NCBI GenBank assembly: GCA_003480425.1
Contig: QUJA01000013.1
Coordinates: forward strand, 1 to 64,000
Source of the DNA: Firmicutes bacterium AM31-12AC
GTDB lineage: Bacteria; Bacillota; Clostridia; Lachnospirales; Lachnospiraceae
Length of the DNA stretch: 64,000 nucleotides
Reading direction: 5' to 3'
A program made the position numbers and the translations under genes. The notes under the pieces are model-generated. The model was not told the DNA's origin, ran no database searches, and was given only the letters and a program-made list of their open reading frames with translations. Positions 52,965 to 62,941 of the stretch are shown one piece after another; position 1 is the first letter of the stretch; each line of letters opens with the position of its first letter.

Positions 52965-54269
52965 CTACCTGAAAGATCCAAGATATGTAAGACTCTTTTT
53001 CGGTATTCTTGTCTGTGTAGAACGGTCCACTGCAATAAGACCAAATGTCATAGAATATCCTTTCTGCCACTCAAAATTATCCAGCAAACTCCAATGAAAG
53101 TACCCTTTTACCGGAATGCCATCCTGAATACAGTTTTGAACACCCTCAAGTGCTTTTTCGATAAACGCAACTCGTCTGCTGTCATCATCTGTCGCAATTC
53201 CATTCTCTGTCACAAGCAGCGTTCCTTTAAAATTCTCTGCAACCTTGCGGATTACATGTTCAAGTGCTTCCGGATAAACTTCATAGTTCATCTGGGTAAG
53301 TTCAGCTCCTTCCGGAGAAGGCATTCCACCTTCCGGTCCAAATAAAGAACGGGTATAATTCTGTACTCCAAGAAAATCATCATTCTGAATATATGGAAGA
53401 TAATGTGTGAATTCATTTTCCCATTCTTCTTCAGCAAAAGGCTCTCCTCCTGCCTGGACAACCTGCATATCATGAAGACTTAAAGTAAGTCCCACCTGAA
53501 TCTGCGGTGCCAGTTCTCTAATTACTTCTTTTGCAGCCTGATGTGCTTTCATGACAAGAATATCACTCTCCACAGAACGCACTGAAGTAAAATTGGCAAC
53601 TTTTTCTACGCCAAATACTTTTTTATTTTCTTCTGCTGCTTCCTTCTGCTCCTCCATCATTTTCTGTAAATTAATACCAACCTGAACTGTACCATCTGCA
53701 TCATCTTTGCCGGCAGTTTCCTGCGCTTTTGCCATCTGTGCCATCATCTGGCGTTTATAGCGTTCGGCAATTGCTGTAATCTGCAGTCCCATATTTGCTT
53801 CGTTGATTGTGCAAATATAATTAATCTCATCTCCCAGTTTTTCAATCACATAGCGTGTATAACGTGCAAAATCATCAATTGTAGTTTCTGCTTCCCAGCC
53901 ACCTTTACTAATCAGCCATATCGGGCTTGAAAAATGATGCAATGTAACAACCGGCTCTACCCCATATTTTCTACAACATCTGATTACGCTGCGGTAATGT
54001 TCAACTGCCTCTTTGCTGAAAACACCTTCTTCCGGCTCAATCCTCGCCCATTCCAGTGAGAAACGATAAGCATTCAATCCCGCCTCTGCCATTAATTTAA
54101 TATCTTCTTCGTAACGATTGTAATGATCCACTGCATCCAGAGAAGGCTCTACATAACTTGTATGTTCCATATGTTCCATTGCCCAGCAGTCACTATTTGT
54201 GTTGTTTCCCTCTACCTGGTGTGCTGCTGTCGATGCCCCGAGTAAAAATTCTTTTGGAAAATGTGTCAT
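52965..54269 (-). CDS. GH1 family glycosidase (beta-glucosidase-like)
   Basis: A 434-residue GH1 TIM barrel. The signature FLLGASTAAHQVEGNNTNSD leads; acid/base Glu is in CTINEANMGLQ; the nucleophile Glu is in LLVTENGIATDDD; YFHWSLLDNFEWQKGY closes the barrel. Between barrel strands 4 and 5 there is a Lys/Glu/Met-rich insertion (~residues 180-235: RQMMAQMAKAQETAGKDDAD). Cytoplasmic; substrate may be a free or phosphorylated beta-glucoside. Confidence 0.92.
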   Translation of the reverse strand: MTHFPKEFLLGASTAAHQVEGNNTNSDCWAMEHMEHTSYVEPSLDAVDHYNRYEEDIKLMAEAGLNAYRFSLEWARIEPEEGVFSKEAVEHYRSVIRCCRKYGVEPVVTLHHFSSPIWLISKGGWEAETTIDDFARYTRYVIEKLGDEINYICTINEANMGLQITAIAERYKRQMMAQMAKAQETAGKDDADGTVQVGINLQKMMEEQKEAAEENKKVFGVEKVANFTSVRSVESDILVMKAHQAAKEVIRELAPQIQVGLTLSLHDMQVVQAGGEPFAEEEWENEFTHYLPYIQNDDFLGVQNYTRSLFGPEGGMPSPEGAELTQMNYEVYPEALEHVIRKVAENFKGTLLVTENGIATDDDSRRVAFIEKALEGVQNCIQDGIPVKGYFHWSLLDNFEWQKGYSMTFGLIAVDRSTQTRIPKKSLTYLGSFR

Positions 54270-54516
54270 TTAAATATCCTCCTTAATTCTTTATTATTTC
54301 ACATGTCGCATGAATGACAACAATGTATATTCTGTATAATTTTCATATTCATAATAAATCTTTTTTCTACTTCTTGTGTTAAATAATTAAGGATGATGTT
54401 CGTTTTTTCGTTAAATACAGTCTGTATAACGAATTATAATACATTTACACGAAATTAAGAACACAAAATCATAAAATTTGTTGTATTCTTAATAAAAATA
54501 GGAAAGAAGGATTAAG

Positions 54517-55377
54517 ATGGCAATAAGAGCAGTACAACAGATTATGCTTGGAAGCGTGACAAAAAACGAAAAAGAAACACTAGAAACATTAAACCGAATA
54601 AAAAAAGCCGGCTATGATGGGATTGAGTTGAACGGATTTATGATCCGGCCCACTTCATTTCTGGTTCGTATAATGACAAAGATGGCCGGAATGCCTGTCG
54701 GAAAAGGTGGCAATTACGACTGGGCTTCCCTTGTAAAACAAGCAGGGCTTCAGGTTGTCAGTGTCCATGAAGATCTTGGAACTATTCAGCGTGAATCTGA
54801 CACTGTGATTACCGAAGCAAAAAATTTCGGTACTGACAAAGTTGTTATCACAGGAATGTACCGCTTTGATTATTCAGACAAAAACACTGTATTAAAACTT
54901 GCGCGTGATTTAAATGAAGCCGGTAAAACGCTTAAACAATCTGGAATCCACCTGCTTTATCACAATCATAACTGTGAATTTCGTAAAGTGGAGTCTGAGA
55001 AAACAGCCTATGACCTTCTGTTCGAAAATACAGATCCCGATCTGGTCGGATTCGAGTTTGATTCCTACTGGCCTACAGAAGCCGGCATATCTGCCATTTC
55101 ACTTATGAAAAAATTAGGTAGCCGCATGAAATTATACCATATTAATGATCGTGGAACGAGACTGGAAGGAGCATCCATGACACCAATTTTAAAATCTGAC
55201 AGTATGGAACTTGGCTATGGTAATATGAATTTGAAAGAGCTTGTAACACAGGCGTTGCGTGTAAATGTGGATGCCATTATTCTTGAGAGTCATAAAAACT
55301 GGATTGATAAATCTCCTTTAAGATCTTTGGAAGTCAGTTCTGAATTTATGAACCGTGAAATACAAGGACTTTCCTAA
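54517..55377 (+). CDS. sugar phosphate isomerase/epimerase-like TIM barrel
   Basis: A 286-residue AP-endonuclease-2/xylose isomerase-like barrel. GYDGIELNGF, VVSVHEDLGT, LLYHNHNCEF (His and Glu), GFEFDSYWPTEAG, LYHINDRG and AIILESH are at metal-ligand positions. GAAGG lies before the ATG. It is divergent from GH1, with 247 bp of AT-rich DNA between. Substrate unknown; members act on keto-sugars, inositols and polyols. Confidence 0.85.
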   Translation: MAIRAVQQIMLGSVTKNEKETLETLNRIKKAGYDGIELNGFMIRPTSFLVRIMTKMAGMPVGKGGNYDWASLVKQAGLQVVSVHEDLGTIQRESDTVITEAKNFGTDKVVITGMYRFDYSDKNTVLKLARDLNEAGKTLKQSGIHLLYHNHNCEFRKVESEKTAYDLLFENTDPDLVGFEFDSYWPTEAGISAISLMKKLGSRMKLYHINDRGTRLEGASMTPILKSDSMELGYGNMNLKELVTQALRVNVDAIILESHKNWIDKSPLRSLEVSSEFMNREIQGLS

Positions 55378-55380
55378 TAT

Positions 55381-55434
55381 AAAAAAAGCTGGTGCTTCAA
55401 ACGTTTTTTACGTTGAACGCACCGGCTTCTTTTC
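55381..55434. terminator. bidirectional terminator
   Basis: AAAAAAAGCTGGTGCTTCAA pairs with TTGAACGCACCGGCTTCTTT (a few G-U pairs), between two convergent genes, with A and T runs on both sides. Confidence 0.8.
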
Positions 55435-55439
55435 TTTTA

Positions 55440-56243
55440 TTACTCACGAATCTCAGGATGTTTCCATGTTGATACATTCATGTGACCTGCCGATAATGCT
55501 CCGTCTACAGGAATGGCTGCTCCTGTGATATAACGTGACAAATCACTTGCAAGGAAAAGTGCCAGATATCCACATTCTTCTGGGTTTCCAATCCGTCCTG
55601 CCGGACAGTCCTTTGCAAAAAATGCCATTGCCTGCTCCGGAGCATTTCCAAAGATAGACGTCTTCGTATATCCAGGACAGATTGCATTTACAGTAATTCC
55701 ATATGGGGCATAGTCGAGTGCTGCTGCTTTCGTCATGCCAACAACTCCATGCTTTGTTGCTGTATAAAGAGCCTGTCCTCGCTGTGGGATAAGACCTGCA
55801 ATGGATGCCACATTGATTAGAAATCCACCCTGACTGTGGGATTTAAAGATTGCTTCTGCCGCATATTTCATTCCGGCGAATACACCTTTACTATTGAGTT
55901 CAAAGATTTTGTCATACTCTTCCATCTCATATTCATGCAATGGACGGCCTCCTTGCCCGATTCCTGCATTATTCACAATTCCATCCAGCTTTCCATAATG
56001 CTCTACTGTTCTATCAATCAAATTTCTAACCTGACTGTTCTCACTGCAGTCCGTCTGTACAAATATTGCATCTCCACCATTCGCACAGATTTTATCTGCT
56101 ACTGCCTGTCCCTGTTCTATATTTATATCTGCACAGACTACTTTCATTCTATTTTCTCCGAAAATCTTTGCAACTGCCTCCCCAATTCCGCTGCCCGCTC
56201 CTGTAACAATTGCTACTTTTCCATTTACACTTGAAAAATCCAT
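55440..56243 (-). CDS. short-chain dehydrogenase/reductase
   Basis: A 267-residue classical SDR. AIVTGAGSGIGEAVAKIFGE is the cofactor motif; NNAGIGQGG follows; catalytic Ser/Tyr/Lys are in NVASIAGLIPQRGQALYTAT and the KHG after it; ICPGYTKTSIF and PVDGALSAGH close the fold. NAD(P)-dependent oxidoreductase of a sugar, polyol or steroid; the substrate cannot be read. Confidence 0.88.
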   Translation of the reverse strand: MDFSSVNGKVAIVTGAGSGIGEAVAKIFGENRMKVVCADINIEQGQAVADKICANGGDAIFVQTDCSENSQVRNLIDRTVEHYGKLDGIVNNAGIGQGGRPLHEYEMEEYDKIFELNSKGVFAGMKYAAEAIFKSHSQGGFLINVASIAGLIPQRGQALYTATKHGVVGMTKAAALDYAPYGITVNAICPGYTKTSIFGNAPEQAMAFFAKDCPAGRIGNPEECGYLALFLASDLSRYITGAAIPVDGALSAGHMNVSTWKHPEIRE

Positions 56244-56357
56244 CTTTCTTCTTTCCTTCCTTTATTCTGTGGATTACTGCTTTTTGTTTCTGTAATCCAT
56301 CACCTGTTTTCTGATAATAGAATAAGAGATGTATATAAACTCAACATAAACTTTTGC

Positions 56358-57383
56358 TTATAAATATACAAAAAATGATGTTCCTTTTCCTGCTCTGCTC
56401 TCCACACGTATAGAACCGCCTGACAATTTGACAATTCTTTTTACAATGGACAATCCAAGTCCAAAGCCCGATGTTTCATGCGAGTCATCCCCCTGATAAT
56501 AACGTTCAAAAATATGACTCACTATATCATCATCCATTCCCTGTCCCTCATCTTTTACTTCAATCCAGATGCCTTCTTCTGTCTTTCTTCCATTAATAAA
56601 TACCGTTGTATGTTCCGATGAATACTTTCTGGCATTGTCTAGCAGATTCGTCCAGACTTCATCCAGTAACTCTTCGTTTCCGAAATACCATATCTCTGGA
56701 AGATTCACTTCCAGACTGATGTATTTTGTTTCAAAAGCCGGCAACTGCAGAATTGCACAATTCCTTATCTGGGAATCCAGCCGATATTTTTCTTTCTTCT
56801 GAATTAGCTCCATATTTTCAAGTTTGGAAAGTAACAGGGTATTCTGGGATAATTGGGATAAACGCCCTGCTTCTTTTGCCATAATATTCAGATATTCTTT
56901 TTCCTCTTTTTTTGGGAGCTCATTTACTGCCAAATATTCTGCCATTCCTTTTACAGAGTTAATCGGTGTCTTAAATTCATGGGAAAAATCTTTCATAAAC
57001 TGCTTCTGCTGCTCATCTGCATTTTTCAGTTCTTTTACCATGCGATTAAAGTTTTCATAAATTGCTTTATACTCACCTGAATACTTTAATGATAATTCTA
57101 CATCCAGATTTCCTTTTGCGACCTCATCCAGTCCATTGATCAGTTTTTCCATTCTCCGATACAACATAGCAGAAACAACAGCAAGAACAACGCCACACAG
57201 ATTTCCCATGGTCTGATAGATTGCAACGCTCCATACTAAAAAATTGTCACTTTTTATATCAAAATAATAATAACGTATAGCTACCATGACCAGATAGGAT
57301 GCAACTGCAAAAACATTGACGATAATCCCCAGTCCGACAGCCCAGCGAATTGTACCGATCCGCCTTCTTCCTTCACTTACCAT
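56358..57383 (-). CDS. sensor histidine kinase
   Basis: A 341-residue membrane kinase with two helices (~16-38 AVGLGIIVNVFAVASYLVMV; ~52-72) and almost no extracytoplasmic loop. A HAMP linker follows. H-box is KDFSHEFKTPINSVKGMAEY, N-box ELLDEVWTNLLDNARKYS, G-boxes EVKDEGQGMDDD and SGFGLGLSIVKRIV. The short loop suggests it senses a membrane or intramembrane signal. Its start overlaps the end of the regulator gene by 11 bp. Confidence 0.9.
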   Translation of the reverse strand: MVSEGRRRIGTIRWAVGLGIIVNVFAVASYLVMVAIRYYYFDIKSDNFLVWSVAIYQTMGNLCGVVLAVVSAMLYRRMEKLINGLDEVAKGNLDVELSLKYSGEYKAIYENFNRMVKELKNADEQQKQFMKDFSHEFKTPINSVKGMAEYLAVNELPKKEEKEYLNIMAKEAGRLSQLSQNTLLLSKLENMELIQKKEKYRLDSQIRNCAILQLPAFETKYISLEVNLPEIWYFGNEELLDEVWTNLLDNARKYSSEHTTVFINGRKTEEGIWIEVKDEGQGMDDDIVSHIFERYYQGDDSHETSGFGLGLSIVKRIVKLSGGSIRVESRAGKGTSFFVYL

Positions 57384-58050
57384 ATCTTATTTCTCCTCGA
57401 TACCCAAGTCCACGTACTGTAACAATTTCAAATTCCTGATAAGAAGCAAACCGCTTCCGCAGACGGTTGATATGCGTTCTTACAGTTGTTTCATCAGAAT
57501 CTGTTTCATATCCCCAAATGTCATCCAGCAATTGTGTTGTAGTAAATACTTTCTTTGGATAGGACAGAAGTTTAAATAACAAATCAAATTCTTTTTTGGG
57601 AAGTGTGATACGTTCTTCCCCACAGCTTACTGTATTGTCATCTTCGCTTATTATCAAATCGCCAATTGTAATTTTCTTTTCCAGATGAATCTGTGATCTT
57701 CTCAGAAGTGCACGTACTCTCCACTGAAGTTCTTCGTAATGCACAGGTTTTGTCATATAATCATCAATACCGATTGCGAATCCATTCTTCTTATCTTCCC
57801 ATTCTTTTTTTGCTGTCAGCATGAGAATCGGAGTTGTTTTATTCATCAGCCGAAATTGTTTTACAAATTCATATCCGTCCATCTTCGGCATCATCACATC
57901 TGCAATGACCAGATCTGCTTTCTGATGTTCCAGCTTCTCCAGTGCTTCTACTCCATTGGATGCCTCCACTACATTGTATTCATTTTTCAAATGTAATTTT
58001 GTAACCAACCTTGTACTGTAATCATCTTCAATCACTAACACGGTAATCAT
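57373..58050 (-). CDS. OmpR-family response regulator
   Basis: A 225-residue regulator. The receiver has VLVIEDDYSTRLV and phospho-Asp in LVIADVMMPKMDGYEFVKQF; TPILMLTAKK gives the switch Thr and the conserved Lys. The winged helix is TLPKKEFDLLFKLLSYPKKV ... TTVRTHINRLRKRF. It is paired with the overlapping histidine kinase. Target genes unknown; a fair candidate is the neighbouring GH78/GH43 block. Confidence 0.92.
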   Translation of the reverse strand: MITVLVIEDDYSTRLVTKLHLKNEYNVVEASNGVEALEKLEHQKADLVIADVMMPKMDGYEFVKQFRLMNKTTPILMLTAKKEWEDKKNGFAIGIDDYMTKPVHYEELQWRVRALLRRSQIHLEKKITIGDLIISEDDNTVSCGEERITLPKKEFDLLFKLLSYPKKVFTTTQLLDDIWGYETDSDETTVRTHINRLRKRFASYQEFEIVTVRGLGYRGEIRYGK

Positions 58051-58074
58051 AATTCCTAACCCCTTATTAAAAAT

Positions 58075-58109
58075 GTAGCCTGATACCAGATATTTCTGAT
58101 ACCAGGCTA
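58075..58109 (-). terminator. terminator of the GH43-GH78 operon
   Basis: TAGCCTGATACCAGA and TCTGATACCAGGCTA form a 15-bp stem with two mismatches, followed on the minus strand by CATTTTTAA. Confidence 0.7.
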
Positions 58110-58159
58110 TATTTCTTGTTACACGACCTGTTTTGCTCTTTCTTTCAAATGTTTTTTTG

Positions 58160-58357
58160 TCAGAAAGCCGACACGATGGTATCTAAAATCCTGCGTGTAC
58201 ACCGCTGAAGTTCATTCAACGTCAGCGGATATTCCACTTTGCCTTCTTTTGCATTGACAGATTTCACAATATCATCTACATCATTCTGTGAACCTGGCAT
58301 AATCAGGTCATTTCCTGCCTTGATGCAGCCTGCAGAACTGGAATTTCTGTTCATCAC
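58160..58357 (-). pseudogene. GH3 beta-glucosidase C-terminal fragment
   Basis: Sixty-five codons: AGCIKAGNDLIMPGSQNDVD, then EGKVEYPLTLNELQRCTRRI. That is the last stretch of a GH3 enzyme, which normally runs over 700 residues. It opens at a GTG overlapping the GH78 stop (GTGATG), so it could be translated by coupling, but it has no catalytic part. Confidence 0.7.
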
Positions 58358-60888
58358 AGTTTATAGCTTCCTGCTGTCAAGATCCTTTTTCTTCCATCCG
58401 GCAGTGTAACTTCTGCCTCTGTATTGGACGGAATCTCAATTTCATATATTGGTTTATCATTCTCATATTTCCATCCACTGACAATTCTTCCCACTGGTGA
58501 TTGATAACTTGCTTTTGCATATCCCAGTTGTGGATTCGGCTGTGGTGTTATACTGATTTTTCCTTCATTTAGAGAAATCCCACAAACTCCGGAGAAAAGC
58601 CAGCCAGTCACAGCACCGTAAGAATAATGGTTCAATGATTCCTTCACTTCTCCTTTTTCATTGATTCCGTCCCAGGTTTCCCAGATTGTCGTAGCCCCCT
58701 TTTTCACTGCATATAACCAGCCAGGCTTCGTGTCCTGCAAAAGCAGTCTGTACGCTGTTTCTATATATCCATACTGCGCCAATACCGGACAAAGGGATGG
58801 TGTTGATAAGAATCCGGTATTCAAATGATAATCATTTTTTACTACCAGTGCATTCAGTTCCTCTGCTGCCTGCTTTTTCTCTTCTTCTGTCAGAAGGTTA
58901 AAAGAGATTGCACGTACATATTCTGCTTGTCTGTCAGAACTGATTTTTCCATCCTTCAGAGCAATATGCCGGAATGCTTTCTTTGCCATTTGCGCTGTTT
59001 TTCTATATGCGGAAGCATCTTCCTTTTTTCCAAGAATAGATGCAATCTCTGAAAGCATTTCTCCAGATTTTGCGAAATACGCAGTTGCCACTTTTCCCTG
59101 TGGAGTACGCATTGCATTCGTACTTTCCACATCCGGCTCGCACCACTCACCATAATCAATTCCTGTCTCGATCGTGTATCTGCGGTATGGATTTCTCTTT
59201 AACAGCTTCATTGGATTCTTCGGCTTCTGCTTTGCACGTTCTTCAAGAAAGTGATACCACTTTTGCATCATCTCATAGTTTTCTTCAAGAATTCTCTTAT
59301 CCTGATATCTCTTATAAAGGACATACGGAACAATAATACATGCATCTCCCCATCCGACAGAACCAGCCAACAATTTTGAAAAGAAACTTGGATTATTATT
59401 CTTCGGTGCAATATTCGCTACCTTTCCATCCTCATACTGGTTAATTCTACATTCATCCAGCCATTTACGGATTACCGGATAACAGTCTTCAAGATAAATT
59501 CCTGTATCCGCAAATACACCCATGTCTCCTGTCCAGGCTGCGCGCTCTCTTGTTGGACAGTCTGTCGGTGCATCACAGAAATTAGACTTCTGACTCCAGA
59601 TACTGTTCTTAACTAACTGATTGACATCTTCATTGGAACAGGTAAATGTTCCAAGCTGTTCCATCTTTGAATATACCGCAATGGAAGTGAATTTGGCATC
59701 GGACAAATTAATCTCTGTTTCAACCAGTGCATAACGGAATCCCCATATTGTAAATTTGGATTTGTAATGATTTTCTCCTTCTTTACAAGTATAAACAACC
59801 TGCTGTTTTGTTCCACCTTCTTTATGACGTTTTCTATCCTGAAAATTTTCTGTCGTGAAATTTCCATTTTCATCTAAAGTTTCTCCGTGTGTCAGGACAA
59901 TTTTATCACCTGCATGGGCATTTACTGTAAATTCAATATAACCCGCAAGATTCTGTCCATAATCAATCACGATTTCACCATTTGGTGTTTTTATAATCTT
60001 TCCTTCAAAATGCTCACACTCTACGATTGGTACGCAGTTTGAACATACAAAATTTTCCACGCCAAAGTCTTCCACTTTCACTTCATGATAATCATCTGGC
60101 TCTTCCATCGTGGCATCGATTACTTCTCCCTGCTGCATATCATTTTCCCGGATTGGTCCAGACTGAGAAGCCTTCCAGCTCTCATCCGAGATACATACTG
60201 GCTTTCCGTCAACTTCGAGCTGGAAATAAAGTGCAATATCTTCTCCATACAGATTTCTGTCTCCATCAACACCTGAACAACTACGGTACCAGCCATCTCC
60301 CAGAATCACCTGCACTTCGTTTTCTCCTTCGTGTACCAGTCCAGATACATCGTAAGTCTGATATGCCAACCTTTTATCATAAGTATAGGTACCCGGTGCC
60401 AGCACAAAATTTCCTACTCTTTTTCCATTGATTGAAGCTTCATATAACCCATGACAAGTAATGTAAAGTCTTGCTCTACCTGCTTTTTCAAGGAAAAATG
60501 AAGTTTTCAGATAGCTTGCCGGCTTGTGCACTTTCGGATCACAGACCAGTTCCGGATTGATCCATTTTGCCACAAACTGATTTTTTTCAAGAATTCCCAG
60601 CTCAAAGACTCCTTCCTTACTCCATTCTCCTTCTTTTCCGTTTTCGTCCCAAAGACGTACTTTCCAGGAAATGTTCTGTCTGCTTTCTGCTTCTTTCCCG
60701 AATGTAGTATGCATCTCATCTGACTCTTTTTTCCCACTGTTCCAAACCACTTTTCCATCAGATACTGCCTCAATCTCATAAGCTGTCTGCTTTTTTCCCT
60801 CTTCACAGTTCCAGGAAAGATATGGCGTCCGGATATCAATTCCGATTGGATCTACTAAATGTTCTGTTCTTAAATTTACTGCTTTCAT
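58354..60888 (-). CDS. GH78 alpha-L-rhamnosidase
   Basis: An 844-residue GH78, diverged from the other copy in this window. The beta domains include RARLYITCHGLYEASINGKR and VIDYGQNLAGYIEF; the catalytic barrel has DAPTDCPTRERAAWTGDMGV and WLYAVKKGATTIWETWDG; the end is SNTEAEVTLPDGRKRILTAG. It is cytoplasmic, as no signal peptide is visible. It follows GH43 by 19 nt, so the two act on the same glycan, plausibly a rhamnose- and arabinose-containing pectin side chain. Confidence 0.92.
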   Translation of the reverse strand: MKAVNLRTEHLVDPIGIDIRTPYLSWNCEEGKKQTAYEIEAVSDGKVVWNSGKKESDEMHTTFGKEAESRQNISWKVRLWDENGKEGEWSKEGVFELGILEKNQFVAKWINPELVCDPKVHKPASYLKTSFFLEKAGRARLYITCHGLYEASINGKRVGNFVLAPGTYTYDKRLAYQTYDVSGLVHEGENEVQVILGDGWYRSCSGVDGDRNLYGEDIALYFQLEVDGKPVCISDESWKASQSGPIRENDMQQGEVIDATMEEPDDYHEVKVEDFGVENFVCSNCVPIVECEHFEGKIIKTPNGEIVIDYGQNLAGYIEFTVNAHAGDKIVLTHGETLDENGNFTTENFQDRKRHKEGGTKQQVVYTCKEGENHYKSKFTIWGFRYALVETEINLSDAKFTSIAVYSKMEQLGTFTCSNEDVNQLVKNSIWSQKSNFCDAPTDCPTRERAAWTGDMGVFADTGIYLEDCYPVIRKWLDECRINQYEDGKVANIAPKNNNPSFFSKLLAGSVGWGDACIIVPYVLYKRYQDKRILEENYEMMQKWYHFLEERAKQKPKNPMKLLKRNPYRRYTIETGIDYGEWCEPDVESTNAMRTPQGKVATAYFAKSGEMLSEIASILGKKEDASAYRKTAQMAKKAFRHIALKDGKISSDRQAEYVRAISFNLLTEEEKKQAAEELNALVVKNDYHLNTGFLSTPSLCPVLAQYGYIETAYRLLLQDTKPGWLYAVKKGATTIWETWDGINEKGEVKESLNHYSYGAVTGWLFSGVCGISLNEGKISITPQPNPQLGYAKASYQSPVGRIVSGWKYENDKPIYEIEIPSNTEAEVTLPDGRKRILTAGSYKL

Positions 60889-60907
60889 CTATACTTCTAA
60901 TGCTCCT

Positions 60908-62746
60908 TTACAGTCTGACGACCTGTCCTTTTGTAATTCCATTTTCATTGTAAGAATCTACTCGCACAAAATACTCCTGTGCTTTCACAAGTGCCCCGAT
61001 TCTTTTCTTTATCACATGATTCTTTTTTGCCTGTACATCTTCTGTATCACGGTAAATCTGATAACTGTGATACAGTTTATTCTCTTCATGTCCCCAGAGA
61101 ATATTATAACCAATGGCATCCTTCTTTCCTTCAATCGTAAGAAGAAGATCCAGCCGGTCTTCACTTCTTTTCGCTGTGAACTCCGGTACCTCTGCTTTTT
61201 CTCCATTCCCCAGACCAAATACACGTACCCCGGAAATGCATGGTGCCACATCATATGGAATCTCAAGGATTGTAAGACGCAGGAAACGTACCTGGATTCC
61301 ATTTTCCCTAACAATAAAATCATGTGGAAGATCTGTCACTGCCTCTGATTTATCCTCAATTGTAAAATATTCAATTCCATCTGTTGAGCCTTCAAACTTC
61401 CATCTTGTACACAACTCTCGCTCTTCAATATATCTCGGCTGTGTAACAGAGCCCTGTATTTTTCCCGGTGAAGCAATCGGAAGATCATCATCTGCAAAAT
61501 TAATCTGAACGGCTCTTACGTCCATTACCTGCTCCAGATCCACCTCAAGCCACTGTCCGCTTTCTGCTGTCTTTGCCCTCCACCAGGTCTGAGAATCCTC
61601 ATCTACTGTTTTCTCTGCGCCCTTTCCCTCTTCGTTGGAAGAACATTTCACAGGTTTCGCATAACTAAGGAGATACCAGTCCGGCTCTTTCCACGGATCA
61701 TTGTATCCCTCTGCTACAGCTCTTGGCCAGTCTCCATAATTCTGATTGCAGAACAATTCCCCATCTGCATCAAAGCCGGCCGGCCAGATACCTACACGCC
61801 GCTCAAACTGGTGGTTTACACTGATTCTCATCGTTGAAGTGTGCCAGAGATTTCCTTCTTTATCCCACATAGTTGAACCATGTCCTGCTCCCGGCATAAA
61901 TCCACCCGGATGATAGGAAAACGGATTATTCTTTGCAAGTTCAAATGGGCCAAGCGGTGAATCTGACATATAGACACCATCTGCATAGACATTATACTCA
62001 GCCCCCGGACATGCATACTGAAGGTAATATTTTCCATTCTGCTTATCCATCCACGCTCCTTCAATAAATGCTCTTCTTGTAAACATTCCCCGAATCTGTG
62101 GAATCATCTGTTTTGGTATCTGATCTACGGTAATTCCGTTCTGCTTCACAAATTCTTGGAACATCATCTCCACTTCTTCCTCGCTTTTCGGAAATTCACA
62201 ATGATCCACGCCCATCCGTTCATAACCTCTTTCATAGGCATTACCAGATAAAAGGTCAATCCGTTCTGTCTTTGGAACCATCGTAACCGGATCCAGCTCG
62301 ACACCCCAGACCGATGTAATATTAGAACATCCCCAATAAAAATATACTCTTCCGTCTTCATCAAAGAATAAATTCGGATCCCAGAAATCAAACGTTCCTG
62401 GAATTTCCTCATATGGTCCGTTTATAATATCTTTTGTTCTGTAATAATTACAGTTTTCTCCTTTTTTGGATGCACAGAAATAGACATAATCTCCACATAC
62501 CCTTGCATCCGGTGCATAATCATAAAGAGGCAGATTATCCGGTAATCTGTAAGACTCCCAGTTCACCATATCCTCTGATACCCATACGCTAAGATTCATT
62601 GACGCGAAGATATAATATTTTCCCTGAAATAAAATCATAGAAGGATCCGCCGCTTCCCTGTCAATTTGTAATTTCCCGTGGGAGCGTGGATCCATATTGA
62701 ATTGATAGCGATACGGAACGTTAATTGGATTACAATAATATTTCAT
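60908..62746 (-). CDS. GH43-like glycosidase with discoidin-like domain
   Basis: A 612-residue protein. A five-bladed beta-propeller (residues ~30-330) carries catalytic Asp in REAADPSMILFQGKYYIFAS, Asp in YDYAPDARVCGDYVYF, and Glu in RRAFIEGAWMDKQNGKYYLQ. Residues ~375-500 form an F5/8-type (CBM32-like) domain (DEDSQTWWRAKTAESGQWLE). A fibronectin-III-like end follows. GH43 enzymes release arabinose, xylose or galactose. It is cytoplasmic as written. Confidence 0.85.
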   Translation of the reverse strand: MKYYCNPINVPYRYQFNMDPRSHGKLQIDREAADPSMILFQGKYYIFASMNLSVWVSEDMVNWESYRLPDNLPLYDYAPDARVCGDYVYFCASKKGENCNYYRTKDIINGPYEEIPGTFDFWDPNLFFDEDGRVYFYWGCSNITSVWGVELDPVTMVPKTERIDLLSGNAYERGYERMGVDHCEFPKSEEEVEMMFQEFVKQNGITVDQIPKQMIPQIRGMFTRRAFIEGAWMDKQNGKYYLQYACPGAEYNVYADGVYMSDSPLGPFELAKNNPFSYHPGGFMPGAGHGSTMWDKEGNLWHTSTMRISVNHQFERRVGIWPAGFDADGELFCNQNYGDWPRAVAEGYNDPWKEPDWYLLSYAKPVKCSSNEEGKGAEKTVDEDSQTWWRAKTAESGQWLEVDLEQVMDVRAVQINFADDDLPIASPGKIQGSVTQPRYIEERELCTRWKFEGSTDGIEYFTIEDKSEAVTDLPHDFIVRENGIQVRFLRLTILEIPYDVAPCISGVRVFGLGNGEKAEVPEFTAKRSEDRLDLLLTIEGKKDAIGYNILWGHEENKLYHSYQIYRDTEDVQAKKNHVIKKRIGALVKAQEYFVRVDSYNENGITKGQVVRL

Positions 62747-62941
62747 ATATGTTTCCTCCTGAAGAATAAAATTTCCGATAAGTAATCTTACTGTAATTGT
62801 AATTCTACTTTATCTTATTTCTTACTGCGTTCCGTTTTTCGCTAAGATGTTTATTTTTTTGTTAAATATTTTGTTGTATCAGTAATAATCATTTTTGAAC
62901 ATTTTTTTCTACGTCACTCTTTTTCCTCTTTCAGCACAATT

